Assembly (NCBI RefSeq): GCF_003386285.1 | Contig: NZ_QPNC01000035.1 | Span: 1 to 64,000 of the forward strand | Source of the DNA: Nocardiopsis sp. FIRDI 009 | GTDB taxonomy: Bacteria; Actinomycetota; Actinomycetes; Streptosporangiales; Streptosporangiaceae | DNA: 64,000 nucleotides | Direction: 5' to 3' | In this document: positions 36,286-44,909 of the stretch, in pieces | How the letters are laid out: every line of letters starts with the position of its first letter | Position numbering within the stretch: the stretch's first letter is position 1 | Program-made: the position numbers and the translations under genes | The notes under the pieces: model-generated | What the model saw: only the letters and a program-made list of their open reading frames with translations | Told to the model about the DNA's origin: nothing | Database searches by the model: none

Positions 36286-39200
36286 TTACTCCAGGTCCTC
36301 TGTCGGGGCGGTGCCGACGCCGTCGGCGTCCCCGTGCGGGTGGTCTCCGCCTCCGGTGCGGGTGTCGTCGTCCGTGGCGCCATTGTGCCCTCTGGAGGGT
36401 TCGGCCGCGTCGCCGCCCCCGGACCCGCTGGTGTCGGCGGCGGCTCCGGCGGCGGTCTCCGACGGGTCGGCGGTCAACCAGCGCCGCATGACGTCCAGCA
36501 GGTGGTCGAGGTCGACCGGCTTGGTGACGTAGTCGGTGGCGCCGGCCGCCAGGCTGCGCTCCCGGTCGCCCTGCATCGCCTTGGCGGTGAGGGAGATGAT
36601 CGGCAGGTCCTCGAACTGGGGCATCTCCCGGATCGCCCGCGTGGTCGCGTTGCCGTCCAGCTCGGGCATCATCACGTCCATGAGGACGAGGGAGATGTCC
36701 TCGTTGGCCTCCAGCATGGCGATGCCGGAACGGCCGTTGTCGGCGTACAGGACCTCCAGGCCCTGGGCCTCCAGGGCACTGGTGAGGGCGAAGACGTTGC
36801 GGACGTCGTCGTCGACGATGAGGACCCGCTGTCCGCTGAGGACGGCGCGCCGTTCGGGGTCGGTCCGGGCCTCGGCGCGCTCACCGCCGGTGTCGGACTC
36901 CTGCTCGCTCTCGGCGGCGGGTTCGGGGGTCTTGAGCACCGGGACGCTGGGCAGCGGCTCGTTGCCGATGTCGGTCAGGGCGGCCAGGGCCGCGTCGAAG
37001 TCCTCGTCGGGCATGACGTACTCGCCGTCGCCCCCGCCGTCGGTGAGCGAAGTCTGGGTACCGGCGGACCCCAGCGCCGGAACCGTGTCCACACCGGTGG
37101 TCTCCTCACCGCGCTCGCCCGCGTCCTCGGGCAGGCGCACCGGGAGCAGGAGGGTGAAGGTCGACCCCTGGTTGGCCACGCTCTGGACGCGGATCTCACC
37201 GCCCAGGAGCCGGGCGAAGTTCCGGCTGATGGACAGGCCCAGGCCGGTGCCGCCGAACCGCCGCGACGTTCCGCCGTCACCCTGGTGGAAGGCCTCGAAG
37301 ATCACCTGGAGCTTGTCCTCGGCGATCCCGATGCCGGTGTCGGCCACGGTGAACGCGATGACCTCCTCGTCCTCCATGAACATGTCGAGGTCGGCGTCCT
37401 CCAGCGCCCACGCGGGCTCGATGAGCAGGCGCACCTCGCCCTGCGGCGTGAACTTCACCGCGTTGGACAGCAGGTTGCGCAGGATCTGCTGGAGGCGCTG
37501 TTCGTCGGTCCACAGGGTGCTGGGGATGTCGGGTGAGACGTCCACCGCGAACGCCAGGCCCTGCTCCCCGGTGACCGGGCGGAAGGTGGCCTCCACGTAG
37601 TCGACGAGCTGGGCGATGGACACCTCGCTGGGCTGGACCTCGGCGCGACCCGCCTCGACCTTGGACAGGTCGAGGATCTCGTCGATGAGCAGCAGCAGGT
37701 CGCTGCCCGCCTTGTGGATGGTCTGCGCGAACTCGACCTGCTTGGGCGAGAGGTTCTCCTCGGCGTTGTCGGCCAGCAGGCGGGCCAGGATCAGCAGGCT
37801 GTTGAGCGGTGTGCGCAGCTCGTGCGACATGTTCGCCAGGAACTCCGACTTGTACTTGGAGGAGACCTGGAGCTGGTGGGCGCGCTCCTCCAGGGCGTTC
37901 CTGGAGCGCTGGATCTGCTGGTTCTGGAGTTCGATCGCCCGGTTCTGGTTGGCGAGCTGGGTGGCCTTCTGGCGGAGTTCGGCGTTCTTGCCGCGCAGCT
38001 CCTCCTGCTGGCGCTGGAGCTCGTTGGAACGCTCGCGCAGCTGGCTGGTGAGCTGCTGGGACTGTTCGAGGAGGTACTCGGTGCGGTTGTTGGCCAGGAT
38101 GGTGTTGATCGTGGTCCCGAGCAGGGCGACCAGCTGGCGCAGGAAGTTCTTGTGGATCTCCCGGAACTCCTCGTAGGAGGCGAACTCGATGACGCCGAGT
38201 GAGCGCTCCTCGGAGATGATCGGGAGGATGTACAGGTACCGGGGTTCGGCCTGGCCGAGGCCGGACTGGACGGTGACGTAGCCCGGCGGGATGTTGCTGA
38301 CCTGCTGTTCGATCTGCTGTTCCAGGGCCTCGCCCGCCAGGCCGACGCCCTTGCGGATGCGGCGGCGGCTCTCGTCGGGGGAGAACCCGAACCCCGCGTA
38401 GAGGCGGAAGACGTCCTGGTCGCCCTGCTCCTCGGGCAGGTAGCAGGCGCCGTGCTGGGCGTTCAGGAGCGGCGTCACCTCGGTCATGATGAGGCGGGCC
38501 AGCTCGTGCAGGTCCCGGTGGCCCTGGATGTGGCCGGAGATGCGGTTGAGGTTGGACTTGAGCCAGTCGGCGTCCTGCTGGGTGGCGGTGGTCTCGCGCA
38601 GGTTGGACACCATCAGGTTGATGTTGTCCTTGAGCTCCTCCATCTCGCCGCGGGTGTCGACCTGGATCCGGCGGGTCAGGTCGCCCTTGGCCACGGCGTT
38701 GGCGACCTCGGCGATCGCCCGCACCTGGGTGGTCAGGTTGCCCGCCAGGCCGTTGACGCTGTCGGTGAGCTGCTTCCAGGTGCCGGAGACGCCCTCGACC
38801 TTGGCCTGACCGCCCAGCTGGCCCTGGCTGCCGACCTCGTGGGCGACGCGGGTGACCTCCGTGGCGAACGCGGAGAGCTGGTCGACCATCGTGTTGACGG
38901 TCGTCTTGACCTCCAGGATCTCGCCCTGGGCGTTGACGTCGATCTTCTTCGTCAGGTCACCGGCGGCGACGGCGGTCGTGACCTCGGAGATGTTGCGCAC
39001 CTGCGTGGTGAGGTTGTGCGACATCGAGTTGACGTTCTCGGTGAGGTCCTTCCAGATCCCCGACACGCCCTTGACGTCGGCGCGACCGCCGAGCTTGCCC
39101 TCGGTGCCCACCTCACGGGCCACCCTGGTCACCTCGTCGGCGAAGGCCGAGAGCTGGTCCACCATGACGTTGATGGTGTCCTTCAGCTCCAGGATCTCGC

Positions 39201-40707
39201 CCTTGGCGTTGACCGTGACCTTCTTGGTCAGGTCGCCCGCCGCGACCGCGCGGGTGACCATCGAGATCTGCCGCACCTGGTAGGTCAGGTTGTTGGCCAT
39301 CGAGTTGACGTTGTCCGTCAGGTCCTTCCAGACCCCGGAGACGTCGCGCACGTGGGCCTGTCCGGCCAGTTTGCCCTCGGTGCCCACCTCGCGCGCCACC
39401 CGCGTGACCTCGCTGGCGAAGGAGTCCAGTTGGTCGACCATCTTGTTGATGGTGTCCTTCAGGTCGAGCATCTCGCCCTGGGCGTCCACGGTGATCTTCT
39501 TGCTCAGGTCACCCTTGGCGACCGCCGTCGTCACCTGGGAGATGTTGCGGACCTGGTAGGTGAGGCTGTTGGCCATCGAGTTGACGTTGTCGGTCAGGTC
39601 CTTCCAGATCCCCGACACGCCCTTGACGTTGGCCCGGCCGCCGAGCTTGCCCTCCGTGCCGACCTCGCGCGCCACCCGCGTGACCTCGTCGGCGAACGAG
39701 TCGAGCTGGTCGACCATGGTGTTCACGGTGTTCTTCAGGGCCAGCATCTCACCCTGCACGTCGACCTCGACCTTGCGCGTCAGCTCGCCCCGGGCGACGG
39801 CGGTGGTCACCTGGGAGATGTCGCGCACCTGGTTGGTCAGGTTGTCCGCCATCGAGTTGACGTTCTCGGTGAGGTCCTTCCAGATGCCCTGGACCCCGCG
39901 CACGTTGGCGCGACCGCCGAGCTTGCCCTCGGTGCCCACCTCACGGGCCACCCTGGTCACCTCGTCCGCGAACGTGGACAGCTGGTCCACCATCGTGTTC
40001 ACGGTGTCCTTGAGGTCGAGCATCTCGCCCTGGACGTCGATGGTGATCTTCTTGCTGAGATCGCCTCGCGCGACCGCCGTCGTCACGGCGGAGATGTCGC
40101 GCACCTGGTTGGTGAGGCGGGAGGCCATCTGGTTGACCGACTCGGTGACCTCGCGCCAGGCTCCGGAGACCCCCTCGACCTGCGCGCTCCCGCCGAGCTT
40201 GCCCTCGGTGCCCACCTCACGGGCCACCCGGGTGACCTCCTCGGTGAAGCCGCTCATCTGGTCGGCCATGCGGTTCACGGTGGTGGCCAGGCGCAGCAGG
40301 TCGCCCTTGAGCTCGCCCCGGCGGCCCTCGGTGGAGGCGCGGCGGCTGAGCTGGCCCTCGGCGACGGAGTCGAGGACGCGGGCGACGTCGGTGACGGGTT
40401 CGGCGACCTCGTCGAGCAGGTCGTTGAGGGCGCGGGCGCTCTCGCCCCACGCCCCGCGGGAGGGGTTGACCGCGACGCGCTCGTGCAGCCTGCCCTCGTC
40501 GCGGACGACCTGGCCGACGCGCTGCAGTTCGTTGCTGAGCTGCTCGCTGTGGTCGACCACCTCGTTGAAGACCGAGGCGATCTCCTTGATCGTGCCGCTG
40601 CCGCGCTGGCGGAGGCGCACGCTGAAGTCGCCGTCCCGCATGCGGTACAGGGCACTGAGAATCTCGTCGAGTTGTTCCTCAGCCAGTTCCTTGGCCGCGT
40701 CGGGCAT
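36286..40707 (-). CDS. Soluble poly-HAMP hybrid histidine kinase (Nik1/group-III type)
   Basis: A 1473-residue kinase with no transmembrane segment. The N-terminal ~770 residues are an array of HAMP units: eight canonical ones, recognisable by the xGDLxxK/R phrase, with six divergent linking units (EVTRVAREVGTEGKLGG). A GAF domain follows, then a coiled coil and HisKA with the phospho-His in FLANMSHELRTPLNSLL. The HATPase domain has NLLSNAVKFTPQG, VADTGIGI and GGTGLGLSISRN. A C-terminal receiver has VLIVDDDVRNVFAL, VLMDVMMPELDG and YVTKPVDLD. This domain plan is known from fungal osmosensing kinases and some bacteria. The ATG at 40707 has AGGAGG upstream. Its partner is probably the receiver protein encoded next. 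Confidence 0.93.
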   Translation of the reverse strand: MPDAAKELAEEQLDEILSALYRMRDGDFSVRLRQRGSGTIKEIASVFNEVVDHSEQLSNELQRVGQVVRDEGRLHERVAVNPSRGAWGESARALNDLLDEVAEPVTDVARVLDSVAEGQLSRRASTEGRRGELKGDLLRLATTVNRMADQMSGFTEEVTRVAREVGTEGKLGGSAQVEGVSGAWREVTESVNQMASRLTNQVRDISAVTTAVARGDLSKKITIDVQGEMLDLKDTVNTMVDQLSTFADEVTRVAREVGTEGKLGGRANVRGVQGIWKDLTENVNSMADNLTNQVRDISQVTTAVARGELTRKVEVDVQGEMLALKNTVNTMVDQLDSFADEVTRVAREVGTEGKLGGRANVKGVSGIWKDLTDNVNSMANSLTYQVRNISQVTTAVAKGDLSKKITVDAQGEMLDLKDTINKMVDQLDSFASEVTRVAREVGTEGKLAGQAHVRDVSGVWKDLTDNVNSMANNLTYQVRQISMVTRAVAAGDLTKKVTVNAKGEILELKDTINVMVDQLSAFADEVTRVAREVGTEGKLGGRADVKGVSGIWKDLTENVNSMSHNLTTQVRNISEVTTAVAAGDLTKKIDVNAQGEILEVKTTVNTMVDQLSAFATEVTRVAHEVGSQGQLGGQAKVEGVSGTWKQLTDSVNGLAGNLTTQVRAIAEVANAVAKGDLTRRIQVDTRGEMEELKDNINLMVSNLRETTATQQDADWLKSNLNRISGHIQGHRDLHELARLIMTEVTPLLNAQHGACYLPEEQGDQDVFRLYAGFGFSPDESRRRIRKGVGLAGEALEQQIEQQVSNIPPGYVTVQSGLGQAEPRYLYILPIISEERSLGVIEFASYEEFREIHKNFLRQLVALLGTTINTILANNRTEYLLEQSQQLTSQLRERSNELQRQQEELRGKNAELRQKATQLANQNRAIELQNQQIQRSRNALEERAHQLQVSSKYKSEFLANMSHELRTPLNSLLILARLLADNAEENLSPKQVEFAQTIHKAGSDLLLLIDEILDLSKVEAGRAEVQPSEVSIAQLVDYVEATFRPVTGEQGLAFAVDVSPDIPSTLWTDEQRLQQILRNLLSNAVKFTPQGEVRLLIEPAWALEDADLDMFMEDEEVIAFTVADTGIGIAEDKLQVIFEAFHQGDGGTSRRFGGTGLGLSISRNFARLLGGEIRVQSVANQGSTFTLLLPVRLPEDAGERGEETTGVDTVPALGSAGTQTSLTDGGGDGEYVMPDEDFDAALAALTDIGNEPLPSVPVLKTPEPAAESEQESDTGGERAEARTDPERRAVLSGQRVLIVDDDVRNVFALTSALEAQGLEVLYADNGRSGIAMLEANEDISLVLMDVMMPELDGNATTRAIREMPQFEDLPIISLTAKAMQGDRERSLAAGATDYVTKPVDLDHLLDVMRRWLTADPSETAAGAAADTSGSGGGDAAEPSRGHNGATDDDTRTGGGDHPHGDADGVGTAPTEDLE
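38707..40086 (-). repeat. Five tandem 276-bp units encoding HAMP pairs
   Basis: The same phrase recurs at exact 276-base (92-codon) spacing, ending at 40086, 39810, 39534 and 39258, with two further units by the same spacing. Each unit encodes one canonical and one divergent HAMP. DNA identity between units is high, so the array could change copy number by recombination. Flanking partial units extend it on both sides. Confidence 0.85.
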
Positions 40708-41033
40708 CGAACCCCTCCTGCTGGTCGTTCCACCTCGGCTTCCCACCCGTGCACGCTGGCGGCCCGGGTCCGCCGGGGCGGAGTCGGCCGCGCGTCGGTC
40801 CGCCGAGTGGGGCTCGTGGCCCTTCGCCCGGCGACACCTCACGCTACCGCCGCGCCATACCACCCGAAAGAAGCGGATGTGTCGGTGACTTAGACTAGCT
40901 GGCCGTGGTGCCCGGCACAGTCGGGTTGACCATGTCGGTCTCCCCGACGGCACCCCGCCGTATCCGCGCCTCCCGGGGCGCGCCTCCGGCGTATCGTTGC
41001 AGTGGCAGGCGTACTCCCCGCCGCCCACGCCCA
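40708..41033. promoter_or_regulatory. Divergent promoter region, kinase / SpoIIE phosphatase
   Basis: The region contains TAGACT at 40891-40896, a good -10 hexamer for rightward transcription, eight bases before an in-frame GTG at 40905. If that GTG is used the phosphatase message would be leaderless, with 43 extra basic residues at the N-terminus. No clear -35 was found. Confidence 0.45.
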
Positions 41034-43247
41034 GTGACGAAGGACTTGCACGTCTTGCCAGTACACGACGCGTCGAAGGTCGCCCGACGAGACTTCCCGC
41101 CCGCCCCGGAGACGGCCGCCGCGGCGCGGGAGTTCATCCACGACACCCTTCTGTCGTGGGGTGCGCCGGAACCGTTCGACGACGTGATCCTCCTGGTCAG
41201 CGAGCTGGTCACGAACGCCGTGGTCCACGCGCGCTCGGCGCTGGAGGTGGCGGTGCGCCGGATCGACGGCTGTATCGAGGTGATGGTGACCGACTCGGCG
41301 CCCGACCGCGCGGTGCCGCAGGCCGGTCCGCTGAGGATCGAGACCGCCCCGGCGGGCGGCGACCGGAGGCAGGGCGGCCTCGGGCTGGCCCTGGCCTCGG
41401 CGATCGCCTCCAGCTGGGGGGTGAGCTACGGGCGTGAGGACAAGGCGGTGTGGTTCCGCATCGAGGACGCCGCGCGGCCGTCGTCGCCGTCGCTGGAGTC
41501 GCCCCCGGTGCGCAGGGGCACCACGAACAGCCGCCCGGCGCGCAGCGCGTGGTCGTCGCTGGACGCGGCGCTGAACTCGCGACTGAGCCTGCGGCAGCTC
41601 CTGGAGCGGACCGTGGAGTACGCGGCGACCGCGCTGGGCGGGGACGCGGCCTACATCGCGCTGGCCACGTCGGACGAGACGATGTGGGAGGTGCGCGCGG
41701 CGGTCGGGCTGACCGTCGACGGCTCCCCCTGGCGCACCCTGCGTGTGCGTACCGAGGAGACCTTCCCCTCGGCGGCGCCGGAGCCGGGGCCGACGATCAA
41801 CGACGACCTGATGATCGCCCGCGCCAACCGGGGGCGGCTCTCCCGGGCGGGGATGCGCTCCCTGGTGACCGCGCCGCTGATCGTGGACGGCCGGGTGACG
41901 GGCCTGCTGGGGGTGGCGTCGAAGCGCACGCGGCACTTCGGCCCGGCGGCGGCGCAGCGGCTCCAGGACGGGGCGGACCGCATCGCCCTGCCGGTGGAGC
42001 GGGCCCGTCTGGCCGAGGTGGAGCTGAGCCGCCGTGCGTCGCTGAGCTTCCTCGCCGAGGCGAGCGACCTGTTGGCGGGCACACTGGACGAGCGGATGAC
42101 CGGGGCCCTCGCGGCGCAGCTGATCACGTCCCGGCTGGGCCGGTGGTGCGCCATCCACACCACCAACGACCTGGGTGTCTACCAGTTGACGCACGTGGTG
42201 CACCGGGACGAGAACCTCAACGACATCCTGCGCGATCTGCTGTCCGGTGAGCCGCCGCGCGAACAACGCGAGCCGCGCCCCCTGTGGACCCCGGCCGAAC
42301 TGGCCGAGGAGGGGCTGGCCGAGGAGCTGACCCGGGAGCTCACGCACGGTCCGGCGATCAGCATCCCCCTGGTGGCGCACGGTCGGGCGCTGGGCCGGAT
42401 GACGATCGGCAACAGCGAGGCGGACGACTTCACCCGCGACCAGGTGGACGTCGCCGACGACCTGAGCCGCCGGGTGGCGTCGGCGATGGAGAACGCCCGG
42501 CTGCACGAGCGGCAGGCGGCGATGAGCGGTGCGCTCCAGCGCAGCCTGCTGCCCGCGAAGGAGAAGGAACCGGTCATCCCGGGTGTGGACCACGCGGTGT
42601 TCTACCGTCCGGCGGACGAGAAGAACGTGGTCGGCGGGGACTTCTACGACGTGTTCGCCGCCAGCGGCCGGTGGTGTTTCGCGGTCGGCGACGTGTGCGG
42701 AACGGGGCCGGAGGCCGCCGCGATCACGGGGCTGGCGCGGCACACGCTGCGGGCGCTGGCCAGGGAGGGGTTCTCCCCGGCGCACATCATGCAGCGGCTG
42801 AACATGGCGATCCTGGACGAGAACACCTCGACCCGGTTCCTGACCATGCTCTACGGGGAGATGACCCCGGCCACCGACAGCGGCGGCGGGATGCGGGTGC
42901 GGATGGTGTCGGCGGGGCATCCGCTGCCGCTGCGGCTGAACCAGAAGGGCGAGGTGAGCTCGTTCGGGTCGTCGCAGCCGCTGTTGGGCGCGTTCGAGGA
43001 CGTGGGGTTCGAGACCGAGAGCGTGGACCTGCGGCCCGGCGAGGTGGTGCTGGCGGTGACCGACGGGGTGACCGAGCGGCGGAGCAACTCGGACATGCTG
43101 GGCGACGAGGGGTTGAAGGAGATCTTCTCCGGGTGCGCCGGGCTGACCGCGCAGGCGGTGATCAGCCGGATCGACCGCGAGCTGGAGGAGTACGCGCCCG
43201 GCGGGCACACCGATGACACCGCGATGATGGTGCTGCGGCTGCTGTAG
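41034..43247 (+). CDS. ATPase-GAF-SpoIIE serine phosphatase (RsbU/anti-sigma hybrid)
   Basis: A protein of about 737 residues that combines opposing activities of a partner switch. The order is an N-terminal RsbW-like ATPase (residues about 15-145; VSELVTNAVVHARSAL, GGLGLALASAI) and two GAF-type sensory domains (about 175-330 and 345-500). A C-terminal SpoIIE/PP2C phosphatase follows (about 530-735; VVGGDFYDVFAASG, VGDVCGTGPEAAA, VTDGVTERR, HTDDTAMMVL). The ATPase could phosphorylate a STAS antagonist and the SpoIIE domain dephosphorylate it. Start GTG 41034 fits the ATPase fold; an upstream GTG at 40905 is possible. It is divergent from the poly-HAMP kinase. Confidence 0.9.
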   Translation: MTKDLHVLPVHDASKVARRDFPPAPETAAAAREFIHDTLLSWGAPEPFDDVILLVSELVTNAVVHARSALEVAVRRIDGCIEVMVTDSAPDRAVPQAGPLRIETAPAGGDRRQGGLGLALASAIASSWGVSYGREDKAVWFRIEDAARPSSPSLESPPVRRGTTNSRPARSAWSSLDAALNSRLSLRQLLERTVEYAATALGGDAAYIALATSDETMWEVRAAVGLTVDGSPWRTLRVRTEETFPSAAPEPGPTINDDLMIARANRGRLSRAGMRSLVTAPLIVDGRVTGLLGVASKRTRHFGPAAAQRLQDGADRIALPVERARLAEVELSRRASLSFLAEASDLLAGTLDERMTGALAAQLITSRLGRWCAIHTTNDLGVYQLTHVVHRDENLNDILRDLLSGEPPREQREPRPLWTPAELAEEGLAEELTRELTHGPAISIPLVAHGRALGRMTIGNSEADDFTRDQVDVADDLSRRVASAMENARLHERQAAMSGALQRSLLPAKEKEPVIPGVDHAVFYRPADEKNVVGGDFYDVFAASGRWCFAVGDVCGTGPEAAAITGLARHTLRALAREGFSPAHIMQRLNMAILDENTSTRFLTMLYGEMTPATDSGGGMRVRMVSAGHPLPLRLNQKGEVSSFGSSQPLLGAFEDVGFETESVDLRPGEVVLAVTDGVTERRSNSDMLGDEGLKEIFSGCAGLTAQAVISRIDRELEEYAPGGHTDDTAMMVLRLL

Positions 43248-43457
43248 CCTCTGCGGGCTCTCCAGCGGTGGGCCCGACCGTGTCGGAACCGCGCCCATCG
43301 AACCCCTGCTCCCACCGGCGAACACCGGAGGCCGACCGGAGAAGCACCCCGCCGCGCGGTGGTGGACGCGATCCGCTACACGGGAGGACGCGATGCCGTT
43401 CGCCAACGGGCGTGGACGAGCGAGGGCCTCGCTTCCCGACCCTTCTCAAACACGCTC

Positions 43458-43850
43458 TCAGAGAGCTCCCCAGGGGCGGTACCCACACCCCATCGCAGCG
43501 CAGCGGCCGTCAGCGGGATGACGCCTGTGCATATAGGTCGGAAAATCGACGCTCAACATGACGAGGGTGTCGTCCAGACCGTTCGGAACCTCATAATCAG
43601 GGTCGAAGTCCATGAAGGCCCAGATATCGGCGTCGCCCCTCTCGTCGCCCGTCATCGGTCCGATCCGGGTGATGAGCCACGGCATGTGGTTCTGGGACCA
43701 GACGCGGTCCCCCGCACCCACGCGATGGCCGTCCGCGGTCACGAACTCCTTCCGCGCCAGGCGCCCCTCCCCCTCGTCGCCGCCAGACGGGGATTTCATC
43801 ATCAGCCACAGGATCACGCCGACGACGGCGACGAGCAGCAGGAACTCCAC
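43458..43850 (-). CDS. Single-pass membrane protein of unknown function
   Basis: A 130-residue protein with one N-terminal helix (about residues 3-17) and a soluble domain predicted inside the cell or at the surface. The domain has a repeated W/D pattern (RVWSQNHMPWLITRIG, DADIWAFMDFDPDYEVP) that reads like a small beta-barrel. No family recognised. Start GTG at 43850. Codon use matches the neighbours, so it is likely real. It is convergent with the SpoIIE phosphatase gene. Confidence 0.65.
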   Translation of the reverse strand: MEFLLLVAVVGVILWLMMKSPSGGDEGEGRLARKEFVTADGHRVGAGDRVWSQNHMPWLITRIGPMTGDERGDADIWAFMDFDPDYEVPNGLDDTLVMLSVDFPTYMHRRHPADGRCAAMGCGYRPWGAL

Positions 43851-44135
43851 GGCCTTTCACCACACTTCCTCCGCACGAGACCGGCGGTGGTAGGCGCTTC
43901 TCCGGTCAACCTGATGAAATCATCACCGCCATCGACTGTCCATATTCTCCCGGTTATTTCTGCAGGAACACGATGAAGCAGAAAAATACGTCGACCCTCT
44001 GGTCAGGGGGAAGAAAGCACGAACCCCGGAAGGCAGCTGATCGCGCGACCGCTCACCTCGTCGCATGACCGGGCCCAGGGCGGCCGACGCTCCCGCCGAG
44101 CATCCGCGAGGCCGTCTCGCGGGCACGGGGATCCG

Positions 44136-44741
44136 CTACAGCCAGCCCATGTCCTGGGCGGTCCGGATGGCCGCCATCCGGTTGTCCGCCCCGGTCTTGC
44201 CGATGGCGTTGGACAGGTAGTTGCGCACGGTCCCCTCGCTGAGGTGCAGCGACCGGGCGATCCGCGCCACGGTCGCCCCGTCTGAGGCCGCCCGCAGCAC
44301 CTCCGTCTCCCGGTCGGTGAGGGGGCTCTCCCCGCCGACCATCGCCGCGGCGGCCAGGTCGGTGTCGATGTACCGTCCGCCGTCGTGGACCCGGCGGATC
44401 GCCCCGGCCAGCTGGTCGGCGGGGGCGTCCTTGGCCAGGAAGCCGCGCGCGCCGGAGGACAGCGCCCGGCGCAGGTACCCCGGGCGGCCGAAGCTGGTGA
44501 GGATGACCACCCCGCAGCCGGGCGCCTCCTCACCGAGCCGCCCGGCGACCTCCAGCCCCGTGGCCCCGGGCATCTCGATGTCGAGGACGGCGATGTCGGC
44601 ACCGTGTTCGCGGACGGCGTCGACCACCTGGTCGCCCCGACCGACCTCGGCGACGACCTCCAGGTCCTCCTCCAACCCGAGGAGTGCGGCGATCGCTCCC
44701 CTGACGAGGTGTTCGTCATCCGCCAGAACGATCTTGATCAA
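44136..44741 (-). CDS. NarL/DesR-type response regulator
   Basis: A 201-residue regulator with an intact receiver (IVLADDEHLVRGAI, phospho-Asp in VLDIEMPGATG, Lys in FLAKDAPAD) and a LuxR DNA-binding domain (LTDRETEVLRAASDG, SEGTVRNYLSNAIGKTGADN). The sequence resembles the DesR group that works with small membrane sensor kinases. No kinase gene is adjacent on either side, so it is an orphan here. Start TTG at 44741 with AAAGGAAGGG upstream was preferred over a longer frame. Confidence 0.86.
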   Translation of the reverse strand: MIKIVLADDEHLVRGAIAALLGLEEDLEVVAEVGRGDQVVDAVREHGADIAVLDIEMPGATGLEVAGRLGEEAPGCGVVILTSFGRPGYLRRALSSGARGFLAKDAPADQLAGAIRRVHDGGRYIDTDLAAAAMVGGESPLTDRETEVLRAASDGATVARIARSLHLSEGTVRNYLSNAIGKTGADNRMAAIRTAQDMGWL

Positions 44742-44909
44742 GGACTGCCCTTCCTTTGCGCCACGGTGGCAAGGGGACGCTATCGTGCCGGGAAGGACTG
44801 CGTCACACGGACTCGAAACCCTGCCATATCGCTCTCTCACCCTGCTCTAACCCGCGCGAACCATCATGGGGCCTGTCAGCAGGGATCGTCCCGCGAGTCG
44901 GAGGCTGAG

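Noticed and set aside
38707..40086. CRISPR or phage-type repeat array
   Set aside because: Units are 276 bases, contiguous and in frame, encoding HAMP domains; there are no spacers.
38452..40893. 813-residue plus-strand open frame with repeats
   Set aside because: Antisense of the poly-HAMP kinase array; its apparent repeats simply reflect the 276-bp units of the real gene.
43973..44068. Short plus-strand frame of about 31 residues
   Set aside because: No ribosome binding site, no recognisable features, and it lies in an AT-rich intergenic region.
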